15,447 nucleotides of DNA, taken from NCBI GenBank assembly GCA_035691665.1, contig DASSIS010000061.1, positions 1-15,447 of the forward strand. Reading direction: 5' to 3'. The stretch comes from DASUBN01 sp035691665 (GTDB lineage Bacteria; Pseudomonadota; Gammaproteobacteria; Natronospirales; REEB76). Below are positions 7,569-14,029 of this stretch, piece after piece (within the stretch, counting starts at the first letter, position 1; each line of letters starts with the position of its first letter). The notes under the pieces are model-generated. The model had not been told where the DNA came from and did not search any database. It saw only the letters and a list, made by a program, of their open reading frames with translations. Both the position numbers and the translations under genes were made by a program.

Positions 7569-8687
7569 ATGCCTGTGAAGACGCCCGGACGCCTCCTCCT
7601 CAACTTCGTGTTCGCCGCCTTGCTGGCCGGCGCGCTGCCGGCGCACGCGGCGCCGGTGAGCGGACTCTACGAAGCACGTGTGCCGGTGACTGACCGCTCA
7701 TCTTCCGCCCGCAGCGCCGCTTTGCAGCAGGCACTCTCCACGGTATTGGTGAAGATCACCGGCGCGCGCTCCGTGCCGGGAGCCCTCACGCCCATGCTCG
7801 CCGACCCGAACCGCTATCTCCAGCAGTACAGCTATGAGCAGGCGCCGGTGGACCCCAATGCGTCGGTCGCTGCGGCGGGTGGCCCACCTGCGTTCGTGCT
7901 TTGGGCCAAGTTCGATCCCAAGGTGGTGAACCAGGATGTGAGCGCCGCGCACATGGCCCTCTGGGGCATGGAGCGTCCGCGCACCCTCGTGTGGCTGGCC
8001 TTGCAGGATTCGCCGGGTGGCCGTTTGCTCCCCGCTGCCGATACCTCCAACCTGATGCAGACCCTCGCCAATGCCGCCCAGCAGCGCGGCATCGTACTCT
8101 TGTTCCCGCAGCTCGACGCCGTGGACCGCGCGGCGCTCGGCGTGCCCGACGTCACCGGTTTCAACCTGGACCGGATCAGCGCGGCTTCCACGCGTTATCG
8201 GCCGGATTCTGTCCTCGTGGGCAGCGTCACGCCCTTCGGCAACGGCCAGTACGCGGCGCGTTGGGAGCTGCTCAACGGCGCCGAGCAGGAGACCTGGCAG
8301 ACGCCGCCGGGCGACGAGATGGCCGTGGCCGCGGACGGGGTGCAGGTGACGGCGGATCGCTACGCCACGCGTTATGCCATCGCGGCGGGCGCCGGCGACC
8401 TCGCGGGCATGGCGCTCGAGGTGGACGGCGTCACGAACCTCGACAGCTATGCCAAGGTGCTCGCTTACCTCAACAGCCTGACGCCGGTGCAGGCGGTGCG
8501 CGTGGAGCGCATGGCGGCGGGCAGCGCCTTCTTCAGCGTCGATGTCCGCGGCAGCCTCGACAATCTGCGCTCCGCCCTGACCCTGGGCGGCCTGCTGCTG
8601 CCCGAGGGTTCCGCCGCCCCGGCGGCACCCACGAGCGGCGTCGCGGCCCCGGCGCTCTTGCGTTACCGCTATAACCCCGGCCCATGA
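7569..8687 (+). CDS. DUF2066 family exported protein
   Basis: A 372-residue protein of unknown function, assigned to DUF2066 by its N-terminal pattern (GLYEARVPVTDRSSSARSAA, then QQALSTVLVKITGA) and its position ahead of PerM and Hda. Residues 1-27 form a signal peptide with basic n-region, hydrophobic core and the cleavage motif AHA-AP, so it is periplasmic. A Pro/Ala-rich stretch lies near the C-terminus (EGSAAPAAPTSGVAAPA). The start at 7569 is preferred because GGGAG lies just upstream, although the spacer is only 3 bases. An in-frame ATG at 7557 would add four residues (MREN) but has no ribosome-binding site. The stop overlaps the perM start as ATGA (8684-8687). The biochemical role is unknown. 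Confidence 0.83.
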   Translation: MPVKTPGRLLLNFVFAALLAGALPAHAAPVSGLYEARVPVTDRSSSARSAALQQALSTVLVKITGARSVPGALTPMLADPNRYLQQYSYEQAPVDPNASVAAAGGPPAFVLWAKFDPKVVNQDVSAAHMALWGMERPRTLVWLALQDSPGGRLLPAADTSNLMQTLANAAQQRGIVLLFPQLDAVDRAALGVPDVTGFNLDRISAASTRYRPDSVLVGSVTPFGNGQYAARWELLNGAEQETWQTPPGDEMAVAADGVQVTADRYATRYAIAAGAGDLAGMALEVDGVTNLDSYAKVLAYLNSLTPVQAVRVERMAAGSAFFSVDVRGSLDNLRSALTLGGLLLPEGSAAPAAPTSGVAAPALLRYRYNPGP

Positions 8688-9745
8688 CCCGTGAGAACAA
8701 GCTCTGGACGATAGCGGCCTGCCTCGGCGTCTGCGTCCTGCTCTATCTCCTGGGGCCGGTGCTCACGCCGTTCCTCATCAGTGCCTTGCTCGCCTGGCTC
8801 GGCGACCCCATGGCGGACCGGCTCGAAGCCTGGCGGTTCCCCCGGAGCCTCGCGGTGGGCGTGGTCTTCATCAGCACCTTCCTGGTGCTGGGCCTGCTCC
8901 TGCTGCTCATCGTGCCGCTCTTCACTCATGAGATGACGGCACTCACCGCCCGCGCCCCCCAGGCCATCGTCTGGTTCCAGGGCACGGCCGCGCCCTGGTT
9001 GGCCGAGCGCCTGCACCTGGACGTCTCGAGCCTGAAGCTCGGCGACCTTTCGGGGATGCTGGGCGAGAATGCGCAGAACGCCGGCCAACTCGCGGGCAAC
9101 ACGTTCGCAACCCTGAGCCATTCGGGACGCACCGTGTTCGTGATCCTCCTGAACATCCTGCTGGTGCCGGTGATCACCTTCTACTGGCTCAGGGACTGGG
9201 ACATCTTCAAGGCCCGCGTCGCCGACCTCTTGCCGCGGGACAAGGCGCCCTATATCGAGCGCATGGTGCGAGAGTGCGAGTCCGTGCTGGCGGCCTTCTT
9301 CCGGGGCCAACTGCTCGTCATGATCTGCCTCGCGGCGATCTATTCGGTGGGTCTCGCCGCCATCGGTCTGGACAATGCTGTCGCCATCGGCGTCATCGCC
9401 GGCCTGCTCGGTTTCGTGCCTTACCTCGGCATCACCACCGGCATCATCCTGGCGCTGCTCTCCGCCGTACTGCAGGGCGGCGACGGCTTGCTGTCCGTGT
9501 GGGTACTGGTGGTGTTCGGCATCGGCATGGGCCTCGAGAGTTTCGTGCTCACCCCGAGGCTCGTGGGCGGGCGCATCGGCCTGCATCCGGTGATGGTGAT
9601 CTTCGCCATCCTGGCGGGCGGGCGGCTGTTCGGCTTCGTGGGGGTGCTGCTGGCCCTGCCCGTGGCGGCGGCCTGCATGGTGTTCGCGCGCCATCTCCAT
9701 GCCCGCTACCTGGGAAGCGATTTCTACCGCGGCGGTGGGGCATGA
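8684..9745 (+). CDS. perM: PerM / AI-2E transporter family membrane protein
   Basis: A 353-residue inner-membrane protein of the AI-2E exporter/PerM family. Hydrophobic segments lie at about 7-24, 26-40, 55-80, 150-169, 208-228, 230-262, 268-288 and 300-335. The soluble region at about 82-148 separates the N- and C-terminal membrane blocks, as is usual. The C-terminal family signature includes FVLTPRLVGGRIGLHPVMV at 287-305 and GGRLFGFVGVLLALPVAA at 312-329. Family members have been linked to autoinducer-2 export and to Na+/H+ antiport, but most, including E. coli PerM, have no firm substrate, so transport of AI-2 should not be assumed. It overlaps the genes on both sides by ATGA and is the middle gene of a three-gene operon. 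Confidence 0.93.
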   Translation: MTRENKLWTIAACLGVCVLLYLLGPVLTPFLISALLAWLGDPMADRLEAWRFPRSLAVGVVFISTFLVLGLLLLLIVPLFTHEMTALTARAPQAIVWFQGTAAPWLAERLHLDVSSLKLGDLSGMLGENAQNAGQLAGNTFATLSHSGRTVFVILLNILLVPVITFYWLRDWDIFKARVADLLPRDKAPYIERMVRECESVLAAFFRGQLLVMICLAAIYSVGLAAIGLDNAVAIGVIAGLLGFVPYLGITTGIILALLSAVLQGGDGLLSVWVLVVFGIGMGLESFVLTPRLVGGRIGLHPVMVIFAILAGGRLFGFVGVLLALPVAAACMVFARHLHARYLGSDFYRGGGA

Positions 9746-10455
9746 ACGCGGAGCATGTGCTGGAAGGGCAGCTGGCGCTGCCCATCTCCCTGGATGAGGG
9801 CGCCACCTTCGACAACTTCTACTCCGGCCCCAACGGGGCCGCGGTGCAGGCAGTGAAGGAGCTGGCACTGGGCGGGGATGCGCCGGTGCTGTTCCTGCAC
9901 GGTGCGGGTGGCACCGGGAAATCCCATCTGCTGCAGGCGGCCTCGCGCAGCGCGAACACGGCGGGACGCCGCGCCATGTATCTGCCCATGGGCCAGGCAG
10001 TGCTGCTGGATCCCTCGGCGGTCGAGAACCTGGACCGCTATGCCCTCATCTGCGTGGACGATGTGCAACGCGTCGCAGGCACGGAGCCCTGGCAGCGTGC
10101 CCTGCTGACCCTGATCGACGCCCTGAAGCAGAACGGCGGCGCCTTCATGGCCAGTGCCCGGGGCGCGCCGGCCGTCGAGAAACGGCTGCTGCCGGACCTG
10201 GTATCGCGCCTCTCCTGGGGACCCGTGTTCCAGATCGCGGTGCTGAACGATGCGGACAAGATCGCGGCCCTGCAGCAGCGCTCCCTGCGCCGCGGCTTCG
10301 AACTGCCGGAGGACACAGCCAAGTTCCTGCTCAACCGCCTGCAGCGGGACATGAGCACCCTGTGCTCCACTCTCGACGCCCTGGACGCAGCCTCGCTGGT
10401 GGCGCAGCGCAAGCTCACCGTGCCGTTCGTGAAGGCGTTCATCGAAAAGCGTTAA
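9742..10455 (+). CDS. hda: Hda, DnaA regulatory inactivator
   Basis: A DnaA-like AAA+ protein that, bound to the DNA-loaded sliding clamp, stimulates hydrolysis of ATP by DnaA and so prevents re-initiation. It has 237 residues. The N-terminal clamp-binding motif is QLALPI at 10-15. Walker A is GAGGTGKSH at 54-62, Walker B LICVDDVQR at 102-110. The box VII arginine finger is R156 (LVSRLSWG), and the C-terminal lid runs from LPEDTAKFLLNRL at 188. The clamp motif and the lack of a DNA-binding domain IV separate it from DnaA. The start overlaps the perM stop (ATGA, 9742-9745), so its level is tied to two envelope genes. The stop overlaps that of the opposing DUF2069 gene within TTAA (10452-10455). 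Confidence 0.96.
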   Translation: MNAEHVLEGQLALPISLDEGATFDNFYSGPNGAAVQAVKELALGGDAPVLFLHGAGGTGKSHLLQAASRSANTAGRRAMYLPMGQAVLLDPSAVENLDRYALICVDDVQRVAGTEPWQRALLTLIDALKQNGGAFMASARGAPAVEKRLLPDLVSRLSWGPVFQIAVLNDADKIAALQQRSLRRGFELPEDTAKFLLNRLQRDMSTLCSTLDALDAASLVAQRKLTVPFVKAFIEKR

Positions 10456-10799
10456 GCGGCGGCGCGCTGCTGTTCGCGCAAGGCGGCGGTAGCTCCAAAG
10501 AAGAGCAGGATAGACAAGAAGATTTCCACCGCACCATTGACGCTGTGGCTGCCCAGGGTCACGGCGATGCCCTGGGCGAAATATCCGAGTGACAGGAAGC
10601 CCGCCCAGGTGTAGCCGGCCTTGCTGCCGCGGAACAGGAAGGGCGCCAGCAGCGTCAGGGGCAGGAGGCTCACGCCCGCCCATACGAGGCGCACGCTCGC
10701 CGGCGCCGTGGCCAGTACCCCGAGCCAGACGGCGAGCCAGGCCGCGAGCGCCATGAAAGCACCGCGTGCCAGCACACGCCCCGTGAAGCGCAGGTTCAT
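10452..10799 (-). CDS. DUF2069 small membrane protein
   Basis: A 115-residue inner-membrane protein with four likely transmembrane segments at about 12-32, 37-56, 63-80 and 87-107. The block RGSKAGYTWAGFLSLGYFAQ at 57-76 and the position after wrbA support DUF2069. No function is known to me. The start ATG 10799 overlaps the wrbA stop by ATGA, so it is the last gene of the arsC-wrbA-DUF2069 operon. The same frame is open further upstream to 11327, but that is only the shadow of wrbA. The terminal codons overlap the hda stop on the opposite strand, so no terminator can lie between them. Confidence 0.85.
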   Translation of the reverse strand: MNLRFTGRVLARGAFMALAAWLAVWLGVLATAPASVRLVWAGVSLLPLTLLAPFLFRGSKAGYTWAGFLSLGYFAQGIAVTLGSHSVNGAVEIFLSILLFFGATAALREQQRAAA

Positions 10800-11389
10800 T
10801 TCACCGCGAGGCGCCGCGCCGTGTCGGCGACCCGGGCACCCAGCACCTGGCAAAGGCGTTTCTCCGCCTCGCTCACCGATCTGTCGCTGTTGACACCGGC
10901 GAGGTGGCTCGGGCCGTAAGGCGTACCGCCGCCCGTGGTCTCCATGAGTTCCCGTTCCGTGTAGGGCACGCCCACCATGAGCATGCCGTGATGCAGCAGC
11001 GGCAGCATCATGGAGAGTAGGGTGGTCTCCTGGCCGCCGTGCAGGGAGGAGGTGGATGTGAACACGCCAGCGGGTTTGCCGGCGAGTTCCCCGGAGAGCC
11101 ACAGGCCCGCGGTGCCGTCCAGGAAGTACTTGAGGGAAGCCGCCATGTTGCCGAAGCGGGTGGGGCTGCCGAGCACGAGGCCGGCGCACTCCTTGAGATC
11201 GGCGTGGGTGGCATAGGGCGGGCCCGAGGCGGGGATCGCGTCCTCCACCGCTTCGCTTACCGCCGACACTGCCGGGACGGTGCGCAGCCGCGCCTGCATG
11301 CCCGGCACGCTCTCGACGCCGCGGCACACCTGCCGCGCCATCTCCGCGGTGGCGCCGTGCCGGCTGTAGTAGAGCACCAGGATGTCCAT
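10796..11389 (-). CDS. wrbA: WrbA-type NAD(P)H:quinone oxidoreductase
   Basis: A flavodoxin-fold FMN enzyme that reduces quinones by two electrons and protects against redox cycling. It has 197 residues, near the usual 198. The FMN phosphate loop is LYYSRHGATAEMA at 6-18, the isoalloxazine-binding SPTRFGNM at 75-82, and FTSTSSLHGGQETT at 110-123 follows. The WrbA-specific insertion with PYTERELMETTGGGTPYG is at 142-159. It follows the arsC-like gene by 2 bases and overlaps DUF2069. As I recall, the same order (arsenate-reductase-like, wrbA, DUF2069 converging on hda) occurs in Pseudomonas. Confidence 0.95.
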   Translation of the reverse strand: MDILVLYYSRHGATAEMARQVCRGVESVPGMQARLRTVPAVSAVSEAVEDAIPASGPPYATHADLKECAGLVLGSPTRFGNMAASLKYFLDGTAGLWLSGELAGKPAGVFTSTSSLHGGQETTLLSMMLPLLHHGMLMVGVPYTERELMETTGGGTPYGPSHLAGVNSDRSVSEAEKRLCQVLGARVADTARRLAVK

Positions 11390-11391
11390 GC

Positions 11392-11742
11392 TCAGAGTAT
11401 CTCCAGCACCGCTTCCGGAGGCCGGCCGAGGCGCGCGGCGTCGCCCACGATCACCACCGGACGCTCGATGAGGATGGGGTGGGTGTGCATCAGCATCACC
11501 AGGGCGGTGCGGCTCAATTTGGGGTCGTCGGCCCGGTTCTCGCGGTAAGCCTCCTCGCCGCTGCGCATGAGCTGGCGCGGCTCCATGTGCAACAGTCCCA
11601 GGACCCGCTCGATCTCGGCCACGCTGGGAGGGTCCACTAGGTATTCCCGGATCTGGATGTCCATGTCGCGCTCCTGCAACAGGGCGAGGGTGGCCCTGGA
11701 TTTCGAGCAGCGCGGGTTATGCCAGATTGTCACTTTTTTCAT
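11392..11742 (-). CDS. ArsC-family, YfgD-like putative arsenate reductase
   Basis: A 116-residue thioredoxin-fold protein of the glutaredoxin-dependent ArsC family. The active-site cysteine is C12 (HNPRCSKSR) and three arginines that bind oxyanion in plasmid R773 ArsC are at the same numbers: R60 (QLMR), R94 (ERP) and R107 (GRPPE). It is shorter than arsenic-operon ArsC, ending at VLEIL, and resembles E. coli YfgD in length and sequence. There is no arsR, arsB or arsA nearby, and the neighbours are wrbA, DUF2069 and hda, so a role in arsenic resistance is uncertain. It is the first gene of its operon. A possible -10, TATAGT, lies on the minus strand at 11787-11782 with no good -35. Confidence 0.9.
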   Translation of the reverse strand: MKKVTIWHNPRCSKSRATLALLQERDMDIQIREYLVDPPSVAEIERVLGLLHMEPRQLMRSGEEAYRENRADDPKLSRTALVMLMHTHPILIERPVVIVGDAARLGRPPEAVLEIL

Positions 11743-11802
11743 ACGCGGCGACAGGATGCCGGGACGGTACGATAGGTCGACACTATAGCGCAGCGGCCTT
11801 GC

Positions 11803-11832
11803 TTGACGGCCATCCGCGGGCGCTGCTAGCTT
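11803..11832 (+). promoter_or_regulatory. Candidate sigma-70 promoter of the DUF4398 lipoprotein gene
   Basis: TTGACG at 11803-11808 matches the -35 consensus in five of six bases. After 18 bases comes TAGCTT at 11827-11832, a weak -10 strengthened by an upstream TG (TGC-TAGCTT, extended -10). The predicted start would be near 11839, giving a leader of about 33 bases. Sequence resemblance only. Confidence 0.45.
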
Positions 11833-11871
11833 GGCGACCGCAGGATTTCAGTACCGGCCCAACGCATCACG

Positions 11872-12210
11872 GTGTTTCCCCTGGATACTGCAACTCACAT
11901 CGCGGTCCGCGCCACGCGTCTCGTCGTGCTGACCGGTTTCCTCGCGGCGCTCGCCGCCTGTGCCGGCGCGCCGGTGCAGGAGATGAGCAACGCGCGCCAA
12001 TCGCTCGCTGCCGCCGAGCAGGCGCAGGCCGAGAAGGCCGCGCCGAACGACATGGCGAACGCCCACAAATATCTCGATGCCGCTCAGGCCGCCCTCGACT
12101 CGGGTGATTACTCCACTGCCCGGGAAGACGCGTTGCGGGCCCAACAATCGGCGTTGCGGGCCCTCGGAATCAGTCAAGGAAACGACCTTTCCAATCGTCC
12201 ACCGCCCTGA
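11872..12210 (+). CDS. DUF4398 small lipoprotein
   Basis: A 112-residue predicted outer- or inner-membrane lipoprotein. The N-terminus has a basic residue pair before a hydrophobic core and the lipobox LAAC with C30, so about 82 residues remain after processing. The mature part is alanine-rich and helical: MSNARQSLAAAEQAQAEKA, then NAHKYLDAAQAALDSGDYST and AREDALRAQQSALRAL, which matches the DUF4398 helical hairpin. It ends in NRPPP. The start is GTG 11872; no ATG is available upstream in frame and no Shine-Dalgarno is visible, so the exact start is uncertain. The following gene is another lipoprotein whose helical part looks related. The function of the family is not known. Confidence 0.8.
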   Translation: MFPLDTATHIAVRATRLVVLTGFLAALAACAGAPVQEMSNARQSLAAAEQAQAEKAAPNDMANAHKYLDAAQAALDSGDYSTAREDALRAQQSALRALGISQGNDLSNRPPP

Positions 12211-12248
12211 AAGTCCCGTGATTTCCTTATGTTAAGGCTACTGCTTCC

Positions 12249-12278
12249 TTGACACCGTTGTCGCCGGGGCGCTAACCT
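12249..12278 (+). promoter_or_regulatory. Candidate sigma-70 promoter of the LysM lipoprotein gene
   Basis: A perfect -35 TTGACA at 12249-12254 is followed after 18 bases by TAACCT at 12273-12278 as a weak -10. The predicted transcription start, about 12285, falls inside the dyad at 12280-12296. The resulting leader would be about 75 bases. It suggests that the LysM gene is transcribed separately from the DUF4398 gene before it. Sequence resemblance only. Confidence 0.5.
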
Positions 12279-12279
12279 T

Positions 12280-12296
12280 GCCCCACAAAATGGGGC
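12280..12296. repeat. Perfect inverted repeat over the predicted transcription start (possible operator or 5' hairpin)
   Basis: GCCCCA (12280-12285) and TGGGGC (12291-12296) are exact complements around a CAAAA loop. The dyad begins one base after the candidate -10 element, so it could bind a regulator, or form a hairpin at the very 5' end of the transcript. It is not followed by a T-run and so is not a terminator. A second, imperfect dyad, TTTTC-CTGCA-GAAAA, is at 12322-12336. Confidence 0.45.
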
Positions 12297-12360
12297 GGCT
12301 GATTTGGGTCGCCGGTCCCTGTTTTCCTGCAGAAAAACAATTTAGGTTGGAGACGTCACC

Positions 12361-13101
12361 ATGAAGAATTTGATGAAGCAATCCGCTGTGCTGCTGTTCG
12401 CCGCCGGCCTGCTAGCCGGTTGCGCCACCAGCAAGCCGGCTGCGGCGCCTGCTCCGGCCGCACCCGCCGCTGCCACCACCCAGGCCATCAGCGATGCCCA
12501 GGCCGTGATCGCGAGCGCCCAGGCGCCCTGCAACGACACCGGCAATGCTGCGGATCTGCTCGCCCAGGCCCAGGCCGCCGCCAAAGGCGGTGACGACGCC
12601 AAGGCCCAGCAGCTCGCGGCCCAAGCGAAGCAGACGGCCACCGACGCCATCAACGCCTGCTATTGCGCCAAGGCCAAGGACCTGCTCGCCCAGGTCCAGG
12701 GCTACACCGGCCTGACCGCCGACCAGCAGGCGCGCCTGACCCAGGCCCAGACCGATGTGACCAACAACAACTGCAAGGCCGCTTACGACAGCCTCTCGGC
12801 GCTCGTGGCCGAACTGCAGGCCGCCCGCATGACCTACAGCGTGGTCAAGGGTGACAGCCTGTGGCGCATCGCCGGCAAGTCCGACGTCTACGGCAACTCC
12901 TACGAGTGGCCGCTGATCTACAAGGCCAACACCGACAAGATCAAGCATGCCGACCTGATCTTCCCGAAGCAGGACCTCACCGTGAACAAGAACCCTGCCA
13001 AGGCGGATTCCGACGCGGCGGTGGAATATGCCAAGCACCGTGGTGCCTGGCGTCACCACAGGGCCGACAAGAAGGACCAGAAGTGGGCCTCGGGCGGCTG
13101 A
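12361..13101 (+). CDS. LysM-domain lipoprotein with DUF4398-like helical region
   Basis: A 246-residue envelope protein expected to bind peptidoglycan. The signal peptide ends in lipobox LAGC with C21, followed by an Ala/Pro-rich linker to about residue 40. Residues 41-155 form two alanine/glutamine-rich helical hairpins with a weak internal similarity (DLLAQAQ near 65 and DLLAQVQ near 107). The mature part has four further cysteines, C57, C100, C102 and C138, suitable for two disulfides. The LysM domain is at about 157-208 (MTYSVVKGDSLWRIAGKSDV, then YEWPLIYKANTDKI, then DLIFPKQDLTV). A basic tail of about 35 residues follows. GGAG stands 8 bases before the ATG. It has its own likely promoter and a strong terminator just downstream. 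The exact function is unknown. Confidence 0.88.
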   Translation: MKNLMKQSAVLLFAAGLLAGCATSKPAAAPAPAAPAAATTQAISDAQAVIASAQAPCNDTGNAADLLAQAQAAAKGGDDAKAQQLAAQAKQTATDAINACYCAKAKDLLAQVQGYTGLTADQQARLTQAQTDVTNNNCKAAYDSLSALVAELQAARMTYSVVKGDSLWRIAGKSDVYGNSYEWPLIYKANTDKIKHADLIFPKQDLTVNKNPAKADSDAAVEYAKHRGAWRHHRADKKDQKWASGG

Positions 13102-13124
13102 GCGCTACGACTTGAGATGATCGA

Positions 13125-13154
13125 AGAGGGCCCCGCGAGGGGCCCTCTGCTTTT
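13125..13154 (+). terminator. Rho-independent terminator of the LysM lipoprotein gene
   Basis: AGAGGGCCCC (13125-13134) pairs perfectly with GGGGCCCTCT (13139-13148) around a GCGA tetraloop, and GCTTTT follows. The 10-bp GC-rich stem begins 23 bases after the stop at 13101. The T-run is short but the stem is strong. It is the only clear intrinsic terminator seen in the window and separates the lipoprotein genes from acyP. Confidence 0.87.
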
Positions 13155-13161
13155 CCAGGGT

Positions 13162-13167
13162 TAGAAT
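13162..13167 (+). promoter_or_regulatory. Possible -10 element of acyP
   Basis: TAGAAT matches TATAAT in five of six bases but lies only 8 bases before the acyP ATG. If used, the transcript would start at or next to the ATG and be leaderless, consistent with the lack of a Shine-Dalgarno there. No -35 is visible; that position is inside the terminator stem. Weak evidence. Confidence 0.3.
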
Positions 13168-13175
13168 CCTAAGCC

Positions 13176-13448
13176 ATGCAGGTCTGCAAGCGTTGTCTCG
13201 TCTCCGGCCGGGTGCAGGGTGTGTTCTATCGCGCCAGCACCGCCGAACGCGCACGGGCTTTGGGGGTCACCGGCCATGCCAAGAACCTGCCGGACGGGCG
13301 GGTGGAAGTGCTGGCCTGCGGGGAGGAAGCGACCGTAGCGGCGCTCTGCGAATGGCTCTGGCAGGGGCCGCCAGCGGCGAAAGTGACGGCGGTGGAGATC
13401 ATCGCGGAGCAGATCGATCGAGCTCCGACGGGTTTCGACACCCGTTGA
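13176..13448 (+). CDS. acyP: Acylphosphatase
   Basis: A 90-residue enzyme that hydrolyses the carboxyl-phosphate bond of acyl phosphates such as acetyl phosphate and 1,3-bisphosphoglycerate. The signature GRVQGVFYR is at residues 11-19 with phosphate-binding R19, and GHAKNLPDGRVEV at 33-45 supplies catalytic N37; these correspond to Arg23 and Asn41 of the human enzymes. Length is typical for the single-domain family. The ATG lies 21 bases after the terminator of the LysM gene, so it is transcribed separately or by readthrough. There is no clear ribosome-binding site. It ends 4 bases from the stop of the opposing transglycosylase gene. Confidence 0.96.
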   Translation: MQVCKRCLVSGRVQGVFYRASTAERARALGVTGHAKNLPDGRVEVLACGEEATVAALCEWLWQGPPAAKVTAVEIIAEQIDRAPTGFDTR

Positions 13449-13452
13449 ACCC

Positions 13453-14028
13453 TTAATCCACGGACCACTTCCTGGAAAGGGCTTTCAGCACGCTATCCGA
13501 GTAGTCGATGCCCACGGTGGCACCGTTGTAGCGTTGCAGGGCTTCGCGGATGTCGCCGTGGGATCTCTGCAGGTAATACTTGAGGATGGTGCAGCCCATG
13601 CGCAGGTTGGTCTGGGCGTGCACCAGGCTGTCGTCGGCCCGGCCGATGAGCTTGAGCCAGAAGGGCATGATCTGCATGAGCCCCACGGCGCCGGCGTTGG
13701 AGACGGCGTAGGGATCGAACTTGCTCTCCACCTGGATGAGCGCGAGCACGAGCTGCGGCGGCACCTGGGCGCGGCTCGCCTCGGCGTGGATGAGCTTGAG
13801 GAGCTTAAGGCGCTGGTCCGGATCCGGCACCAGGGGTGCGAGGCGCAGGGACATGTCCGTGAGCCAGACCTGCTCGTCATACTTGTCCGTGAAATCGCTC
13901 TTGTCCGCTTCCGCCTGCTGTACCAGGGTGACGAGCTCGGGGTCGGGCTTGCTGAGCCTCTGGGCATGGGCGGGGAGGGCGGCCAGGAGGCCGACCGTCA
14001 GGATCGCCGTCCCCCAGGCCCCGCGCAT
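13453..14028 (-). CDS. Small lytic transglycosylase (SLT domain)
   Basis: A 191-residue exported peptidoglycan-cleaving enzyme that forms 1,6-anhydro-muropeptides. Residues 1-22 are a signal peptide ending in the cleavage motif AHA, with no lipobox. The SLT domain runs from about 88 to 185. The catalytic glutamate is E101 (ALIQVESKFDPYAVS), followed by AGAVGLMQIMP at 112-122 and, nearer the end, ALQRYNGA at 163-170. It is short, consisting of little beyond the catalytic domain and a helical region at 25-85. The ATG at 14028 lies one base after the proS stop, so the two are probably co-transcribed. Which transglycosylase subgroup it belongs to cannot be settled by eye. Confidence 0.92.
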   Translation of the reverse strand: MRGAWGTAILTVGLLAALPAHAQRLSKPDPELVTLVQQAEADKSDFTDKYDEQVWLTDMSLRLAPLVPDPDQRLKLLKLIHAEASRAQVPPQLVLALIQVESKFDPYAVSNAGAVGLMQIMPFWLKLIGRADDSLVHAQTNLRMGCTILKYYLQRSHGDIREALQRYNGATVGIDYSDSVLKALSRKWSVD

Positions 14029-14029
14029 C

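Noticed and set aside
8684..9745. Reading the PerM-like protein as an autoinducer-2 exporter and the region as a quorum-sensing locus.
   Set aside because: The family name covers proteins with varied or unknown substrates, and no luxS, lsr or regulator genes are present.
10800..11327. Upstream extension of the DUF2069 frame to 291 residues.
   Set aside because: It is the alternate frame of wrbA, low in complexity and rich in Arg, Gly and His. The membrane protein starts cleanly at ATG 10799.
12225..12237. CCTTA-TGT-TAAGG hairpin after the DUF4398 gene as a terminator.
   Set aside because: The stem is only 5 bp with a 3-base loop and no T-run follows, so it is too weak to call a terminator.
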